Positions 17,905 to 26,415 of a stretch of 64,000 bases of DNA are shown here, piece after piece. Below the pieces are notes generated by a model, which was not told the DNA's origin, did no database searches, and saw only the letters and a program-made list of their open reading frames with translations. How positions within the stretch are numbered: the first letter of the stretch is position 1; each line of letters starts with the position of its first letter. Origin of the DNA: Galliscardovia ingluviei (GTDB lineage: Bacteria > Actinomycetota > Actinomycetes > Actinomycetales > Bifidobacteriaceae); contig NZ_BMDH01000003.1 of NCBI RefSeq assembly GCF_014635685.1, positions 1 to 64,000 on the forward strand, read 5' to 3'. The position numbers and the translations under genes were made by a program.

Positions 17905-18919
17905 GTTTGCCTTGCAAATCAAGTACAGCCTGATACACCGCCTTACGATTCAGTGTAGAACCATCAGGTAGTGGATGCTCATCAAGAATAGTTGCAATAG
18001 CATTTTTCATGCGCATATGCTCTTGCTGCGAGCGCTCAATTGCCTGCTGAGCCGCCTGTTCCACGCTCAACACTGCCCCTGAATGCTCGGCTTGTGCAGC
18101 AATTTCCTGAGCACTTGCCCCACCAATAACTAACACCAATTCACCGCGCGGAGGATCGGATTGCACACTGTGACGGATTTGCTCAATAGTTCCGCGTCTA
18201 ATCTGCTCGTATTCTTTAGTTAATTCACGAGCCAAGGCCATTGGGCGATCAGGACCAAATACTTCAAGAAGGTCATCCATAGACTGTGCGATACGATGCG
18301 TTGTCTCGTAAAACACTATAGTTCTCGGCTCTGTTTGCAGCATACGTAAATGTCGCATACGATCTGTGTGCTTACGAGGCAGGAATCCTTCATAGCAAAA
18401 ACGATCTGTAGGAAGTCCAGACAGTGCCAGCGCATCAAGTACTGCAGAAGGTCCAGGCGCGCATGTTACTGCAATGCCTCGCTCAATAGCCCGACGAACA
18501 ATTGCTAGACCAGGATCATTGATAGTGGGCATCCCCGCATCAGACACTACCAGCACACAATCGCCTTGCTCCACCCCATCGAGTAATCGGTCTGATTTTT
18601 CTCGTTCATTATGGTCATGGAATGCAGTAATACTGCCACTAATACGCACATTCAACCGTCGGGCAAGATCCAGCACTCGTCTTGTGTCTTCTGCTGCAAC
18701 CACATCGGCATATTGCAGGAGTTCGCGCAGACGCTGGGAAGCATCTCCTGTATTTCCAATAGGCGTGGCAGCTAATACTACGGTAGCTTGTGGCACATAG
18801 CGCGATGATATGCCATCTATCGCTGTATCTACCTGTTGCTCATCCAGCAGCTGCTCTGTCTGCTGACTGAACCACGTATCTGCCTGCTGGAAATTATCAG
18901 AAACCTCTTGCCTGCTCAT
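17900..18919 (-). CDS. rsmI: 16S rRNA (cytidine-1402-2'-O)-methyltransferase
   Basis: SAM-dependent enzyme of about 339 residues that 2'-O-methylates C1402 in the decoding centre of 16S rRNA. The tetrapyrrole-methylase fold is clear: VVLAATPIGNTGDAS at the N-terminus of the core, ADVVAAEDTRR, VSDAGMPTINDPG, and CAPGPSAVLDALALSG. Residues before about 45 are an extra N-terminal segment. ATG 18919 (MSRQEVSDN) is my choice; ATG 18958 is also open and neither has a strong ribosome binding site. It is divergent from ppk, with about 245 bp between them. Confidence 0.92.
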   Translation of the reverse strand: MSRQEVSDNFQQADTWFSQQTEQLLDEQQVDTAIDGISSRYVPQATVVLAATPIGNTGDASQRLRELLQYADVVAAEDTRRVLDLARRLNVRISGSITAFHDHNEREKSDRLLDGVEQGDCVLVVSDAGMPTINDPGLAIVRRAIERGIAVTCAPGPSAVLDALALSGLPTDRFCYEGFLPRKHTDRMRHLRMLQTEPRTIVFYETTHRIAQSMDDLLEVFGPDRPMALARELTKEYEQIRRGTIEQIRHSVQSDPPRGELVLVIGGASAQEIAAQAEHSGAVLSVEQAAQQAIERSQQEHMRMKNAIATILDEHPLPDGSTLNRKAVYQAVLDLQGKQ

Positions 18920-19163
18920 ATATGCAAGTGTGCTATAGATTACCGACTTACTGTGCATGCCATATACATTCCAAAAGAACTACACTTTGGCACACTAGAT
19001 ATTCCTCAAGTGTCCCAAAATATCTCAGCATCAGATTGCTGCTGACCAATACACACCCGAACAGCAGACTTATGCGCAAGAATAACGACACGCCAAGTAA
19101 ATTTTTCGTCACGTTATGCGGGTTGGCATACCAAAATGACACAAAAACACTTAGAGTTATAGT

Positions 19164-21416
19164 ATGGCCCAGATATTCAACGCACCTTCAAAAGCAATCT
19201 TAAAAAGTCAGATTGCAGAACACATCGCGGAAACACCAAAAGAAGACCGTGATAACTCCAATGCGCCTTTGTATGAGCCGCTACCAGCAGACCGATTCTT
19301 CGATCGCGAGCTCAGCTGGCTAAAGTTCAACAAGCGCGTACTTGAGCTTGCCCAAGATGAATCAGTTCCAATTCTTGAACGTGCTAACTTCGCTGCTATT
19401 TTCGCATCGAATCTCGATGAATTCTTTATGGTTCGCGTAGCAGGATTGAAGCGCCGTATCGATACCGGACTTGCAGTAACAGCCGCAAGTGGTTTAAGCC
19501 CACGCCAGCAGTTACGAGCAATTTCTGAGCAGGCTCACCAATTACAAGATGAGCATGCACATTATGTTATTGATCATATTTTGCCAGATCTAGCGCGAGA
19601 AAATATTATTCTATTACGCTGGAGTCAGCTCACTATTACTGAGCAGGAAAAGCTGTCGCGCTTCTTCCGCCTGCAAGTGTTCCCAGTATTAACTCCACTT
19701 GCTGTAGATCCAGCTCACCCATTCCCTTATATTTCTGGCAATTCGCTGAATTTGGCAGTGCTTGTTGAAAATCCAGCATCTGGTAAGTCGCATTTTGCTC
19801 GCGTGAAGATTCCAGACAATATGCCACGCCTTGTGCCTGTAGACGATATGACTGAGGACGATTCAGGCAATGTGCGCTACGGATTCGTCACTATGGAAAA
19901 CCTCATTATCGCGCATTTGGAATCACTCTTCCCGGGCATGATTATTAAAGAAGCACGCTCATTTAGAGTTACTCGTAATGAGGATATTGACGTTGAAGAA
20001 GATGATGCAGAGAATCTGCTCAACGCCATGGAGAAGGAACTACTGCGCCGCCGCTTCGGACCTCCAATTCGTCTGGAAATTTCTGATAGCACTAGCCCAT
20101 TCTTGTCTCACTTGCTCGCTTCTCAGCTTGGCGTAAGTGATGACGAGGTGTACAGGCTGCCGAGCCCACTTGACTTTACTGTGCTTTTTGAGCTTGGCGC
20201 TATTGACCGTGCTGACTTGAAGTACCCAAAGTTTATTCCAGCAACTAACCGGCAGATTGCTGAAGTTGAATCAAGTCGTGCACAAGATATTTTTGCTTCG
20301 ATTCGTGAGCATGATATTTTGTTGCATCATCCTTATGATTCCTTCTCAACATCAGTACAGGCATTCCTTGCTCAAGCTGCTGCTGATCCAAAAGTACTTG
20401 CTATTAAACAAACGCTGTATCGAACTTCAAGCAATTCGCCAATTATTGACGCGCTTGTAGATGCCGCCCATGCCGGTAAGCAAGTCTTGGCATTGGTTGA
20501 AATTAAAGCACGCTTTGATGAAGACGCTAATATTGCTTGGGCTCGCAAGCTCGAGCGTGCCGGCGTACACGTGGTCTACGGTATTGTTGGATTGAAGACG
20601 CACTGCAAGCTGTCTTTGGTCGTACGCCAAGAAGCTGATGGATTGCGCCGTTATTGCCACGTGGGCACTGGAAATTACAATCCAAAGACTGCACGCTTGT
20701 ACACTGATTTGGGCTTGCTTACATGCGATCCGGTAGTGGGTCAAGATTTGACAAGACTGTTTAACCAGCTTTCTGGTTATGCTCCAAAATCCAGTTTCCA
20801 CCGTCTGCTTGTAGCTCCACGTACCGTGCGCACAGGATTGATTGAGCGCATTCGCCGCGAAGAGAATGCAGCGCGTGAAGGCAAACCGGCATGGATTAAG
20901 ATTAAAGTCAATTCTATTGTTGATGAAGCCACTATTGACGCGTTGTATCGTGCAAGTCAGGCTGGCGTCAAAATTGATATTGTCGAACGCGGTATTTGCT
21001 CTCTGAAACCAGGAGTTCCGGGAATGAGTGACAATATTCGTGTCCACTCAATTTTGGGACGATTCTTGGAACACAGCCGTATTTACGCGTTTGCTAATAG
21101 CCAGGGACCACAGATTGGAGAAGGTCCAGCAAGCGGACCAGAAGTGTGGATCGGTTCTGCTGACTTAATGCACCGCAATCTTGATCGCCGAGTGGAAGCA
21201 CTGATTCGTGTTACTGCTCCAGATCAGATTGAAGAGTTGATTAACTATGTTGATCTGCAAATGGCGGATACTACAAGTTCTTGGCATATGCAGTCTGATG
21301 GCACGTATGTGCGTCATTCGCGCGATAATGAAGGTAAGCCATTGCTGGATAGTCAAGAAGAGCTTATTCGTCGCCATACTCGCAAACCACGTGGTCGCAT
21401 TCGAGTGCAGCATTAA
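19164..21416 (+). CDS. ppk: Polyphosphate kinase 1
   Basis: Protein of 750 residues that makes inorganic polyphosphate from ATP. The PPK1 N-terminal domain starts [19 protein letters not shown] and [17 protein letters not shown]. The two phospholipase-D-like halves carry the expected histidines: [15 protein letters not shown] includes the autophosphorylated histidine region and [13 protein letters not shown] follows. [15 protein letters not shown]-type sequence near the end ([18 protein letters not shown]) is typical. It is the first gene in its direction, with MutT1-like and conserved genes downstream. Confidence 0.95.
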   Translation: MAQIFNAPSKAILKSQIAEHIAETPKEDRDNSNAPLYEPLPADRFFDRELSWLKFNKRVLELAQDESVPILERANFAAIFASNLDEFFMVRVAGLKRRIDTGLAVTAASGLSPRQQLRAISEQAHQLQDEHAHYVIDHILPDLARENIILLRWSQLTITEQEKLSRFFRLQVFPVLTPLAVDPAHPFPYISGNSLNLAVLVENPASGKSHFARVKIPDNMPRLVPVDDMTEDDSGNVRYGFVTMENLIIAHLESLFPGMIIKEARSFRVTRNEDIDVEEDDAENLLNAMEKELLRRRFGPPIRLEISDSTSPFLSHLLASQLGVSDDEVYRLPSPLDFTVLFELGAIDRADLKYPKFIPATNRQIAEVESSRAQDIFASIREHDILLHHPYDSFSTSVQAFLAQAAADPKVLAIKQTLYRTSSNSPIIDALVDAAHAGKQVLALVEIKARFDEDANIAWARKLERAGVHVVYGIVGLKTHCKLSLVVRQEADGLRRYCHVGTGNYNPKTARLYTDLGLLTCDPVVGQDLTRLFNQLSGYAPKSSFHRLLVAPRTVRTGLIERIRREENAAREGKPAWIKIKVNSIVDEATIDALYRASQAGVKIDIVERGICSLKPGVPGMSDNIRVHSILGRFLEHSRIYAFANSQGPQIGEGPASGPEVWIGSADLMHRNLDRRVEALIRVTAPDQIEELINYVDLQMADTTSSWHMQSDGTYVRHSRDNEGKPLLDSQEELIRRHTRKPRGRIRVQH

Positions 21417-21669
21417 GGTGAATGCTAGTAAATACACTAGCAACAAAGCTAAGTCAGATATACTAGAATCGATATACGCTTAGTTTGATACACGCCTAGT
21501 TCGATACATAGTAGGCAAAGTACTGAGTGGTGTGGGTGAGTAATCATTCATACCACTCTTTATATTTCATTGCTCTATTACTTCATTACTTCCTTTTATA
21601 CTTTTGTGTTTCCGCACTTTTGTGCAATACACACTCTCAAACACTATTACGCGCTACAATAGGCTTATT

Positions 21670-22800
21670 ATGAGTAATGTCATTATTGCAGCTGGCGGCA
21701 TCCTATACCGCCGCGTTCAGCAGAACCAGCATACGCAACATTCCACTGATTTTGATTCACATACTCACTCTGTCACTGAAGCAGCTAATGCTTCCCCATC
21801 TACTTCCCAGCCTGCTCATCCACCAACTTTCACCGCGCTAGATGACATTGAAGTGTGCCTGGTACACAGACCCAAATATAACGATTGGAGCTGGCCAAAA
21901 GGCAAACTTGATGCTAGCGAATCTATTTACCAAGCTGCAGTGCGTGAAATACAAGAAGAAACCGGATACCCGGCAGCATTGGGTGCCTATATTCAATCTG
22001 TAGAATACTCGCTTACTGATGAAGGCAAGCGCGGCAAGAAGCGCATTGACCCAAAAAGCCCTAGAAAAATCGTCCATTACTGGATTGCTCGTATTCTTGA
22101 ACCGCAAGCAGCACAATTGCAAAAGGCAGTGCTTGGTCCGGTGGAGCGCGGTGATGATGTTGATATCGTGCAATGGCTACCTATACAACAAGCACGCAAG
22201 AAGCTCACGCATATTGCCGATGTTGAAGCACTCGCTTCTTTTGTAGAACTGGTCAAGCAAGGTGCTCTTGATGCCGGCACACTCGTGCTGGTACGGCATG
22301 GTAAAGCAGAAGGACGCAAAGTATGGCGTGGTGGAGACCCAGATAGGCCGTTAACGCCAAAAGGAGCAGCAGCCTCATATGCCATTGCCCGCGAGCTTGC
22401 ATGCTTTGGTATCAACCATGTTGCTTCTTCACCATGGAAACGCTGTATGGATACTATGGCGCCATTTGCTTGGCAAACAGGACAAGGGGTCGTCAGCGCT
22501 CCAGCAATGACCGAGGATGCTTTTGCTCAAAACCCTGAGACATCATGGCAATATATGCAAAGTATCATGGAGCAGTGTATCGCTCAGCATAGTGTGCTTG
22601 CTCTTGGTATGCATAGACCTGTAATTGGTGGCATGTTTGAGCATTTGCGTAACTTATGTGCTTCAAAGGCTGTGGCACGTGCTCTTCCAGCGAAAACACC
22701 GTACATGCCCACTGGTCATGCTGTAGTCTTAACTGTTGTTCATACTAATTCCGATCCGCTTATTATCGATATTCAAAAGGTTGCACCAATTGTCTACTAA
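21670..22800 (+). CDS. NUDIX hydrolase fused to a histidine phosphatase domain (MutT1-like)
   Basis: Protein of 376 residues with two domains. The N-terminal NUDIX domain (about 1-195) carries GKLDASESIYQAAVREIQEE, a full Nudix box, after an insert of about 40 Ser/Thr/His-rich residues. The C-terminal domain begins TLVLVRHGKAEG, the RHG motif of histidine phosphatases, with PLTPKG and a later histidine in LGMHRPV. This is the layout of mycobacterial MutT1, which converts 8-oxo-dGTP and diadenosine polyphosphates to less harmful products. ATG 21670 gives the expected N-terminus (MSNVIIAAGG). It overlaps the next gene by 11 bp. Confidence 0.88.
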   Translation: MSNVIIAAGGILYRRVQQNQHTQHSTDFDSHTHSVTEAANASPSTSQPAHPPTFTALDDIEVCLVHRPKYNDWSWPKGKLDASESIYQAAVREIQEETGYPAALGAYIQSVEYSLTDEGKRGKKRIDPKSPRKIVHYWIARILEPQAAQLQKAVLGPVERGDDVDIVQWLPIQQARKKLTHIADVEALASFVELVKQGALDAGTLVLVRHGKAEGRKVWRGGDPDRPLTPKGAAASYAIARELACFGINHVASSPWKRCMDTMAPFAWQTGQGVVSAPAMTEDAFAQNPETSWQYMQSIMEQCIAQHSVLALGMHRPVIGGMFEHLRNLCASKAVARALPAKTPYMPTGHAVVLTVVHTNSDPLIIDIQKVAPIVY

Positions 22801-23557
22801 TTCATCATATTTTGGCTCATCTTCGGTTCGCGCAGCAGGGGCTTCATTTGCGCCGTCTCGCACAGGCTCAGCACGTTTTACCAGACCGGCACAGCTTGAT
22901 GATGCCTTAGTAGCGCAGCTTTCTGGAGGAGTAGATCCTCAACAATTAACCGATATGAGTCATACCACGGCTGCGGCACTGCTTGATCGCGTGCATCATA
23001 CGCAAGATCCACAAGTTGTGCAGCGTGTGCTGACATTAGTAGAGCGCGAGGGCGTGGATTTAGTGGCGGAATTATGGAGTGATGCTGATGCGCAGTCGCT
23101 ACCGGGCGTGCTCTGGCGGTTGTATATGCTCCGCACTTGGATGCGCCGTAATGGTGCTTCTATTAGCCGAATTTGGCGTGTAGCTGAGATGGTTACAACT
23201 TCTGCCTCAGCGATTGTAGGTGTAGACCAAGCCCCTGATGCTACTGATATTGAACGCACTGCAGACTCTATTCTTTCTGGCGCGTTTACTGGAGATTTTG
23301 CAGTGGCGCTTGAACGTGCTGGCATTTTCTGCGGAGTAATTAGCTCAGTGCTTGCCAAGGAGTCACAACGCCATACTGCGTTTGCTGACACACAACATCA
23401 TATGCACGATGCTCAGGGACAGGCTAAACAATCTGCGCAGTCTCCACGTTCACCGCAATCACCACAAGGAATTGCTAAAACTGCACATTCCTTACAACAA
23501 ACAGCACGTGATTTTCAGATTGCTGCCAAACTCTGGCGTAAAGGTGAACTTGAGTAA
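22790..23557 (+). CDS. Conserved protein of unknown function coupled to the MutT1-like gene
   Basis: Protein of 255 residues. I favour a TTG start at 22790 (STNSSYFGSSS), overlapping the MutT1-like stop, with AAAAGG upstream. The middle has helical, Asp/Arg-rich sequence (VQRVLTLVEREGVDLVAELWSD then VLWRLYMLRTWMRRNG). A Gln/Ser/His-rich linker comes next and the end is KLWRKGELE. I do not recognise a catalytic motif. The tight overlap suggests a shared operon and perhaps a linked housekeeping role. Confidence 0.65.
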   Translation: MSTNSSYFGSSSVRAAGASFAPSRTGSARFTRPAQLDDALVAQLSGGVDPQQLTDMSHTTAAALLDRVHHTQDPQVVQRVLTLVEREGVDLVAELWSDADAQSLPGVLWRLYMLRTWMRRNGASISRIWRVAEMVTTSASAIVGVDQAPDATDIERTADSILSGAFTGDFAVALERAGIFCGVISSVLAKESQRHTAFADTQHHMHDAQGQAKQSAQSPRSPQSPQGIAKTAHSLQQTARDFQIAAKLWRKGELE

Positions 23558-23625
23558 GCGGCAATGCAATACACGCTTATAGCGCAAAAGTGGACGAAAA
23601 AGTATTCTTGCCGTACACTGGTGTG

Positions 23626-23711
23626 CGCGCTGGGTCGTGCATTGCCCCGGGCTCCATTTATTGCCGCCGAGAGCGGCCCTTGCGCCGACAGGCGCATTCG
23701 CGATTCAGCGC
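23626..23711. ncRNA. Candidate structured RNA with a multi-branch fold
   Basis: The segment can close on itself: GCGCTGGGTCG (23626-23636) pairs over 11 positions with CGATTCAGCGC (23701-23711), two of them G-U. Inside lie GCCGC/GCGGC (23663-23667 with 23673-23677) and TGCGCC/GGCGCA with a GACA tetraloop (23681-23696). No gene is needed to explain this structure and it is richer in G+C than its surroundings. It does not match the RNAs I know (SRP, tmRNA, RNase P). Strand is unknown, and open frames on both strands here are probably by-products. Confidence 0.4.
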
Positions 23712-23844
23712 ACTTCTTTGCATTGCTACATTCAAACAATCTGTTTTTAAGTAAGCTACATTTGGATGAATAGTATCTGAATGAGCTGTATTCACTGACG
23801 TTTTCTAGAAGCTAAGCACACACGCAACACTCCCATATAATAAT

Positions 23845-23872
23845 TTGATTTTTCAAAAAAACCGCATATAAT
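23845..23872 (+). promoter_or_regulatory. tRNA-Lys promoter
   Basis: TTGATT (23845-23850) and TATAAT (23867-23872) are 16 bp apart, and the tRNA begins 12 bp after the -10 box. Confidence 0.75.
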
Positions 23873-23883
23873 TGTTAGCCGTT

Positions 23884-23956
23884 GCCCCTCTAGCTCAATG
23901 GTTAGAGCAGCGTCCTTTTAAGTCGTGGGTTCAGGGTTCGAGTCCCTGGGGGGGCA
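23884..23956 (+). tRNA. tRNA-Lys (anticodon UUU)
   Basis: A 73-nt cloverleaf: acceptor GCCCCTC pairs with GGGGGGC, D arm GCTC/GAGC, anticodon stem GCGTC/GTCGT with a T-T mismatch and a terminal G-T pair, and anticodon loop CTTTTAA giving UUU. The T arm is CAGGG/CCCTG with TTCGAGT. CCA is not encoded: after discriminator A comes C, then T. The 3' half is the ICE attachment site, and the integrated copy restores a full tRNA. Confidence 0.97.
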
Positions 23957-24280
23957 CTGTATTTTTGCTTTAAGCTCTTCTGCCGCATCATCACCGTTAA
24001 TCATTCGGTACAATGAGTCGTCAGTGAGCGTTTCCACATCCACGCCAAGATACTTAGCAATAAGCAGTGCATCGCTCAGTCTCCATGAAGATCGCTTGAG
24101 TTTATTAGACAAACTTGCCTGTTGGATACCTAAGTAGTTTGCTAAATCACTCAGAGTCTTATGCTTAGCTTGAAATAGCTGTCGAATATTAAACGACACA
24201 ATGTACATCTGATATTCAGCTTCATCTCTAGGAGACAACGTTCCCACAGACAAAGGCATAACAGCTGTCATATCTATCAC
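23918..24280 (-). CDS. Cro/CI-type repressor whose 3' end reads into tRNA-Lys
   Basis: Protein of 120 residues. The HTH is at about residues 39-66 (TLSDLANYLGIQQASLSNKLKRSSWRLSDALLIAKYLGVD). The last dozen residues, CPPRDSNPEPTT, are encoded by the att core and the tRNA itself, and the stop TAA is the complement of the anticodon loop. In the excised circle the frame would continue into the right end of the ICE and end later. It is divergent from the small HTH gene at 24398, and the shared 120-bp spacer holds an inverted repeat operator. By position it is a candidate regulator of excision or transfer. Confidence 0.75.
   Translation of the reverse strand: MIDMTAVMPLSVGTLSPRDEAEYQMYIVSFNIRQLFQAKHKTLSDLANYLGIQQASLSNKLKRSSWRLSDALLIAKYLGVDVETLTDDSLYRMINGDDAAEELKAKIQCPPRDSNPEPTT
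23923..23958 (+). repeat. attL core (36 bp)
   Basis: Starts TCGTGGGTTCAGGGTTCG and ends GGGGGGGCACT. It covers the 3' half of tRNA-Lys. Bases on either side of the shared block differ from those around attR. Confidence 0.93.
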
Positions 24281-24354
24281 CTCTTTTCAATATGACAAGT
24301 ATTTTATCGTGAATTTGCATATTTTACAAATTTGTTATATCTTCTATGTAGAAC

Positions 24355-24369
24355 ATGTCAATATGACAT
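24355..24369. promoter_or_regulatory. Inverted-repeat operator between divergent HTH genes
   Basis: ATGTCA-ATA-TGACAT is a perfect 6-3-6 inverted repeat. A related AATATGACAAGT copy lies near 24289, close to the start of the leftward repressor. Both fit a two-gene switch. Confidence 0.6.
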
Positions 24370-24397
24370 ATATTTCATTCTTTAGGAGGTGTTTAAT

Positions 24398-24583
24398 ATG
24401 CGTGACTGGTTTCGCAATCATAAAATTGGTCAAGCAGATATTGCCGCCTGCCTCGGCTTATCAGTAAGCAACGTATCACGCATTGTCAACCATCAAACAA
24501 AATTAACTTTTGAGGATGCTATGAAATTGCATGAACAGTTCCAAATACCTCTTGATGTAATGCTTGTTGACAATCGTTCTTAG
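24398..24583 (+). CDS. Small Cro-like HTH protein
   Basis: Protein of 61 residues. ATG 24398 follows AGGAGG at 24384-24389; the GTG at 24389 overlaps the ribosome binding site, so it is rejected. The whole protein is one HTH domain: QADIAACLGLSVSNVSRIVNHQTKLTFEDAMKLHEQF. It may act as the Cro partner of the divergent repressor or as an excision factor; small HTH proteins in this position often do one or the other. Confidence 0.7.
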   Translation: MRDWFRNHKIGQADIAACLGLSVSNVSRIVNHQTKLTFEDAMKLHEQFQIPLDVMLVDNRS

Positions 24584-24587
24584 ATTT

Positions 24588-24655
24588 CTCTGCTTTTAGC
24601 AGAGGTACTGAAAACCTCTCCATTCACAACTTGTCTAGGGCTCGAATGGAGAGGT
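24588..24655 (+). terminator. Two hairpins after the small HTH gene
   Basis: CTCTGC/GCAGAG (24588-24604) with a short loop is followed by a perfect 12-bp stem, ACCTCTCCATTC at 24614-24625 with its complement at 24644-24655 around an 18-nt loop. The first has no long T-run. Partial termination or a processing site before the next gene is possible. Confidence 0.45.
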
Positions 24656-24695
24656 GAGGCTCACTGAAATAAAAGTTAAGAAAGAAGGTATCTCA

Positions 24696-24836
24696 ATGAG
24701 TAGTCCTAAATATAACAGGTTTAGCTTACAAAATCCTGAATGTGGTGTTGATTTCGAAAAACTATCACAATCAACACGCTTGTATACACAGTCCAATCTT
24801 CGCACGGGACCACAAAGTGGTGATTATAGTGAGTAG
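24696..24836 (+). CDS. Small hypothetical ICE protein
   Basis: Peptide of 46 residues from ATG 24696 with AAGAAGG upstream. It is hydrophilic, with no motif I recognise. Its stop overlaps the start of the next gene by a few bases. Confidence 0.45.
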   Translation: MSSPKYNRFSLQNPECGVDFEKLSQSTRLYTQSNLRTGPQSGDYSE

Positions 24837-25137
24837 TAGAGCTTGTAGATTGTTGTTGCGTGCTGATACGCGCGCTATGCCTGAGTTAGAGTTTAGGGCA
24901 TTATCGTATGTTGCTGAGTATTGTGATAGTGCATTTATTGTGCCGTTGCAATTGCATCTTGTTATACGGTATTTAGGCTGTAGTGCTATGCAGGCACGTC
25001 AGGCTATCCAGTATTTGCAGTCGCAAGGTTATATTACTCGTTTAGATGCTCGTGCACGTGAGTTTTATTGCCTACCTCAGATTGATTGTTTTTATCGCAT
25101 GAATGCCCATGCCCTAGTGTTTAGGGAGGCAGCATGA
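24829..25137 (+). CDS. Winged-helix-like hypothetical ICE protein
   Basis: Protein of 102 residues from a GTG at 24829 overlapping the upstream stop. Helical sequence ending in MQARQAIQYLQSQGYITRLD looks like the recognition helix and wing of a winged-helix DNA-binding protein. It could be a replication accessory or regulator. Its stop is 1 bp from the end of the convergent repressor gene. Confidence 0.5.
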   Translation: MSSRACRLLLRADTRAMPELEFRALSYVAEYCDSAFIVPLQLHLVIRYLGCSAMQARQAIQYLQSQGYITRLDARAREFYCLPQIDCFYRMNAHALVFREAA

Positions 25138-25138
25138 G

Positions 25139-25408
25139 TCACTCCCCTGTAATACCAATATCTTTGAGCGCTTGGGTTAATACTGTTCCGGGGTTAGCGT
25201 TAAACAGTATACATAAGTCACTAAATTCATCCACAGTTGGTGGAGCACCATTTTCAGATAGTAATGCGCTAACTCTTGGATGCGTGACACCTATTTCTTT
25301 AGCAATGGTGCGCATTGACATATCACGTGAATCTTGTGTTTTTAGCTCTTTTACTAGCTGCATAGCAGCTTTGTCTAGGTTTGTCCATTGTCTTGAGGTT
25401 CGTGCCAT
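25139..25408 (-). CDS. XRE-type repressor of a second switch
   Basis: Protein of 89 residues from ATG 25408 (MARTSRQWTN). HTH: MSMRTIAKEIGVTHPRVSALLSENGAPPTVDEFSDLCILF. It is divergent from the HTH gene at 25500; the spacer has a palindrome that should be its operator. The start region is weak, and an ATG 12 codons upstream is also open. Confidence 0.65.
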   Translation of the reverse strand: MARTSRQWTNLDKAAMQLVKELKTQDSRDMSMRTIAKEIGVTHPRVSALLSENGAPPTVDEFSDLCILFNANPGTVLTQALKDIGITGE

Positions 25409-25464
25409 GAATACCATCATACGTTCGGAAAAAAATATTTCCAAATATTATTCGGTAACGCAAC

Positions 25465-25490
25465 TTGACAAAGTGGTAACATTTGTTACC
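25465..25490. promoter_or_regulatory. Promoter/operator of the second switch
   Basis: TTGACA (25465-25470) is followed by GGTAAC-ATTT-GTTACC (25475-25490), a perfect 6-4-6 inverted repeat in the spacer. Further half sites lie at 25454 (GGTAAC) and 25513 (TTACC). Repressor binding would block the rightward promoter. Confidence 0.65.
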
Positions 25491-25499
25491 ATTAGTGGT

Positions 25500-25781
25500 A
25501 TGGAAACAAATATTACCAATAGTGTGATGCAGTTCGCTGTTGAGTATCTTAACCGTTGCGCGAAAGCGCAAGGTGTTACTCGCCAACAAATTGCTGACCA
25601 CACGGGTTTTTCGCGGCAGAGTGTTAATGCTTGGTTTAGAAAACACCGCATGACGCTTGACCAGTTTATTACTGTGGCATTTTTCTTACGTCAGAATCCG
25701 GGAGATTTATTATCTCTCGCAAGTGATCAATGTCTACGCTCACGCGCTGATGGTGGTGATCCTGATGTCGTTTCTTATTAA
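25500..25781 (+). CDS. Cro-type HTH protein
   Basis: Protein of 93 residues from ATG 25500, only about 10 bp after the expected -10 region, so the message may be leaderless; ATG 25527 is an alternative. HTH: TRQQIADHTGFSRQSVNAWFRKHRMTLDQFITVAFFL. It is the divergent partner of the XRE repressor and the first gene of a run of small ICE genes. Confidence 0.6.
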   Translation: METNITNSVMQFAVEYLNRCAKAQGVTRQQIADHTGFSRQSVNAWFRKHRMTLDQFITVAFFLRQNPGDLLSLASDQCLRSRADGGDPDVVSY

Positions 25782-26013
25782 TCTCGCAGTATGGTTGTGC
25801 GCTATTGCTACCGCCATATCTCTTGGGCGCGCTTTGGTGTATCAGGATATCACTTGGTTGTGGTTTGCTGGACTGTTTACTGGCTTCGCTGTGCTGGCTA
25901 TGCTGTTGCCGCATTTAATTGATTGGCTTCCTCGTATTCCTGATGGCATGTGGCTGTTTCTTGGATGCTTTGTGTTATCGGCAGTTGTGACGTGGACTAA
26001 CCGATACCGGTGA
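25765..26013 (+). CDS. Small two- or three-span membrane protein
   Basis: About 82 residues from ATG 25765 (MSFLINLAVWLC); ATG 25750 is possible. Hydrophobic segments at about 3-25, 30-50 and 58-76. It overlaps the preceding stop. No family recognised. Confidence 0.5.
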   Translation: MSFLINLAVWLCAIATAISLGRALVYQDITWLWFAGLFTGFAVLAMLLPHLIDWLPRIPDGMWLFLGCFVLSAVVTWTNRYR

Positions 26014-26029
26014 CGGATGGTGATTGGTG

Positions 26030-26281
26030 ATGCATGTGTTGGTGAGTTTAGCTGCCTTATGGTTTGTTGTTGCTGGTGCGTTTCTTATAGCCCATGGGCT
26101 GAAAGATCAACATTCTGATCTGATTTGGTGGGGTGTTTTTTGCTTTTTTGTTTGCATCCCGGGGTGTTTTTTACTCCCGTCTCTGCTCGCACGGCTGGAT
26201 CGTGAGCAGCTCATGTTGTTGCTTGTAGCTGTGCTTTACGTGTATTGGGTGTGGGAGCGGACAAGTTTTTATGGGTGGTGA
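26030..26281 (+). CDS. Small membrane protein
   Basis: 83 residues from ATG 26030 (MHVLVSLAALWFVV). Hydrophobic segments near residues 2-20, 30-50 and 62-77. It is adjacent to another small membrane protein and to a 42-residue peptide gene; the group may work at the membrane together. Confidence 0.55.
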   Translation: MHVLVSLAALWFVVAGAFLIAHGLKDQHSDLIWWGVFCFFVCIPGCFLLPSLLARLDREQLMLLLVAVLYVYWVWERTSFYGW

Positions 26282-26286
26282 TCGTG

Positions 26287-26415
26287 ATGGTGATTATTGG
26301 TGTGAGTGTGCTTGCGTTGACTGGCGTGTTTACGTTTTCGTTGGCGCAGGCGGCGTCTTGGGCTGATCCTGATAAGCATGATTTGCCACAACCGGATGAT
26401 CGGGGTAAGCGATGA
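26287..26415 (+). CDS. 42-residue single-span peptide
   Basis: From ATG 26287: one hydrophobic segment (VIIGVSVLALTGVFTFSLAQA) with a short acidic/basic tail ending in a stop that overlaps the next start (ATGA). Strict overlap with the next gene supports translation. It could be a lipoprotein-free signal-anchored peptide. Confidence 0.5.
   Translation: MVIIGVSVLALTGVFTFSLAQAASWADPDKHDLPQPDDRGKR

Noticed and set aside
23564-23773. Small protein gene upstream of tRNA-Lys
   Set aside because: Both strands are open over a GC-rich stem-loop region and no ribosome binding site is seen; a structured RNA is more likely.
23918-23958. PPRDSNPEP as a real protein motif
   Set aside because: It is the translated complement of the tRNA T arm, although two genes do read through it.
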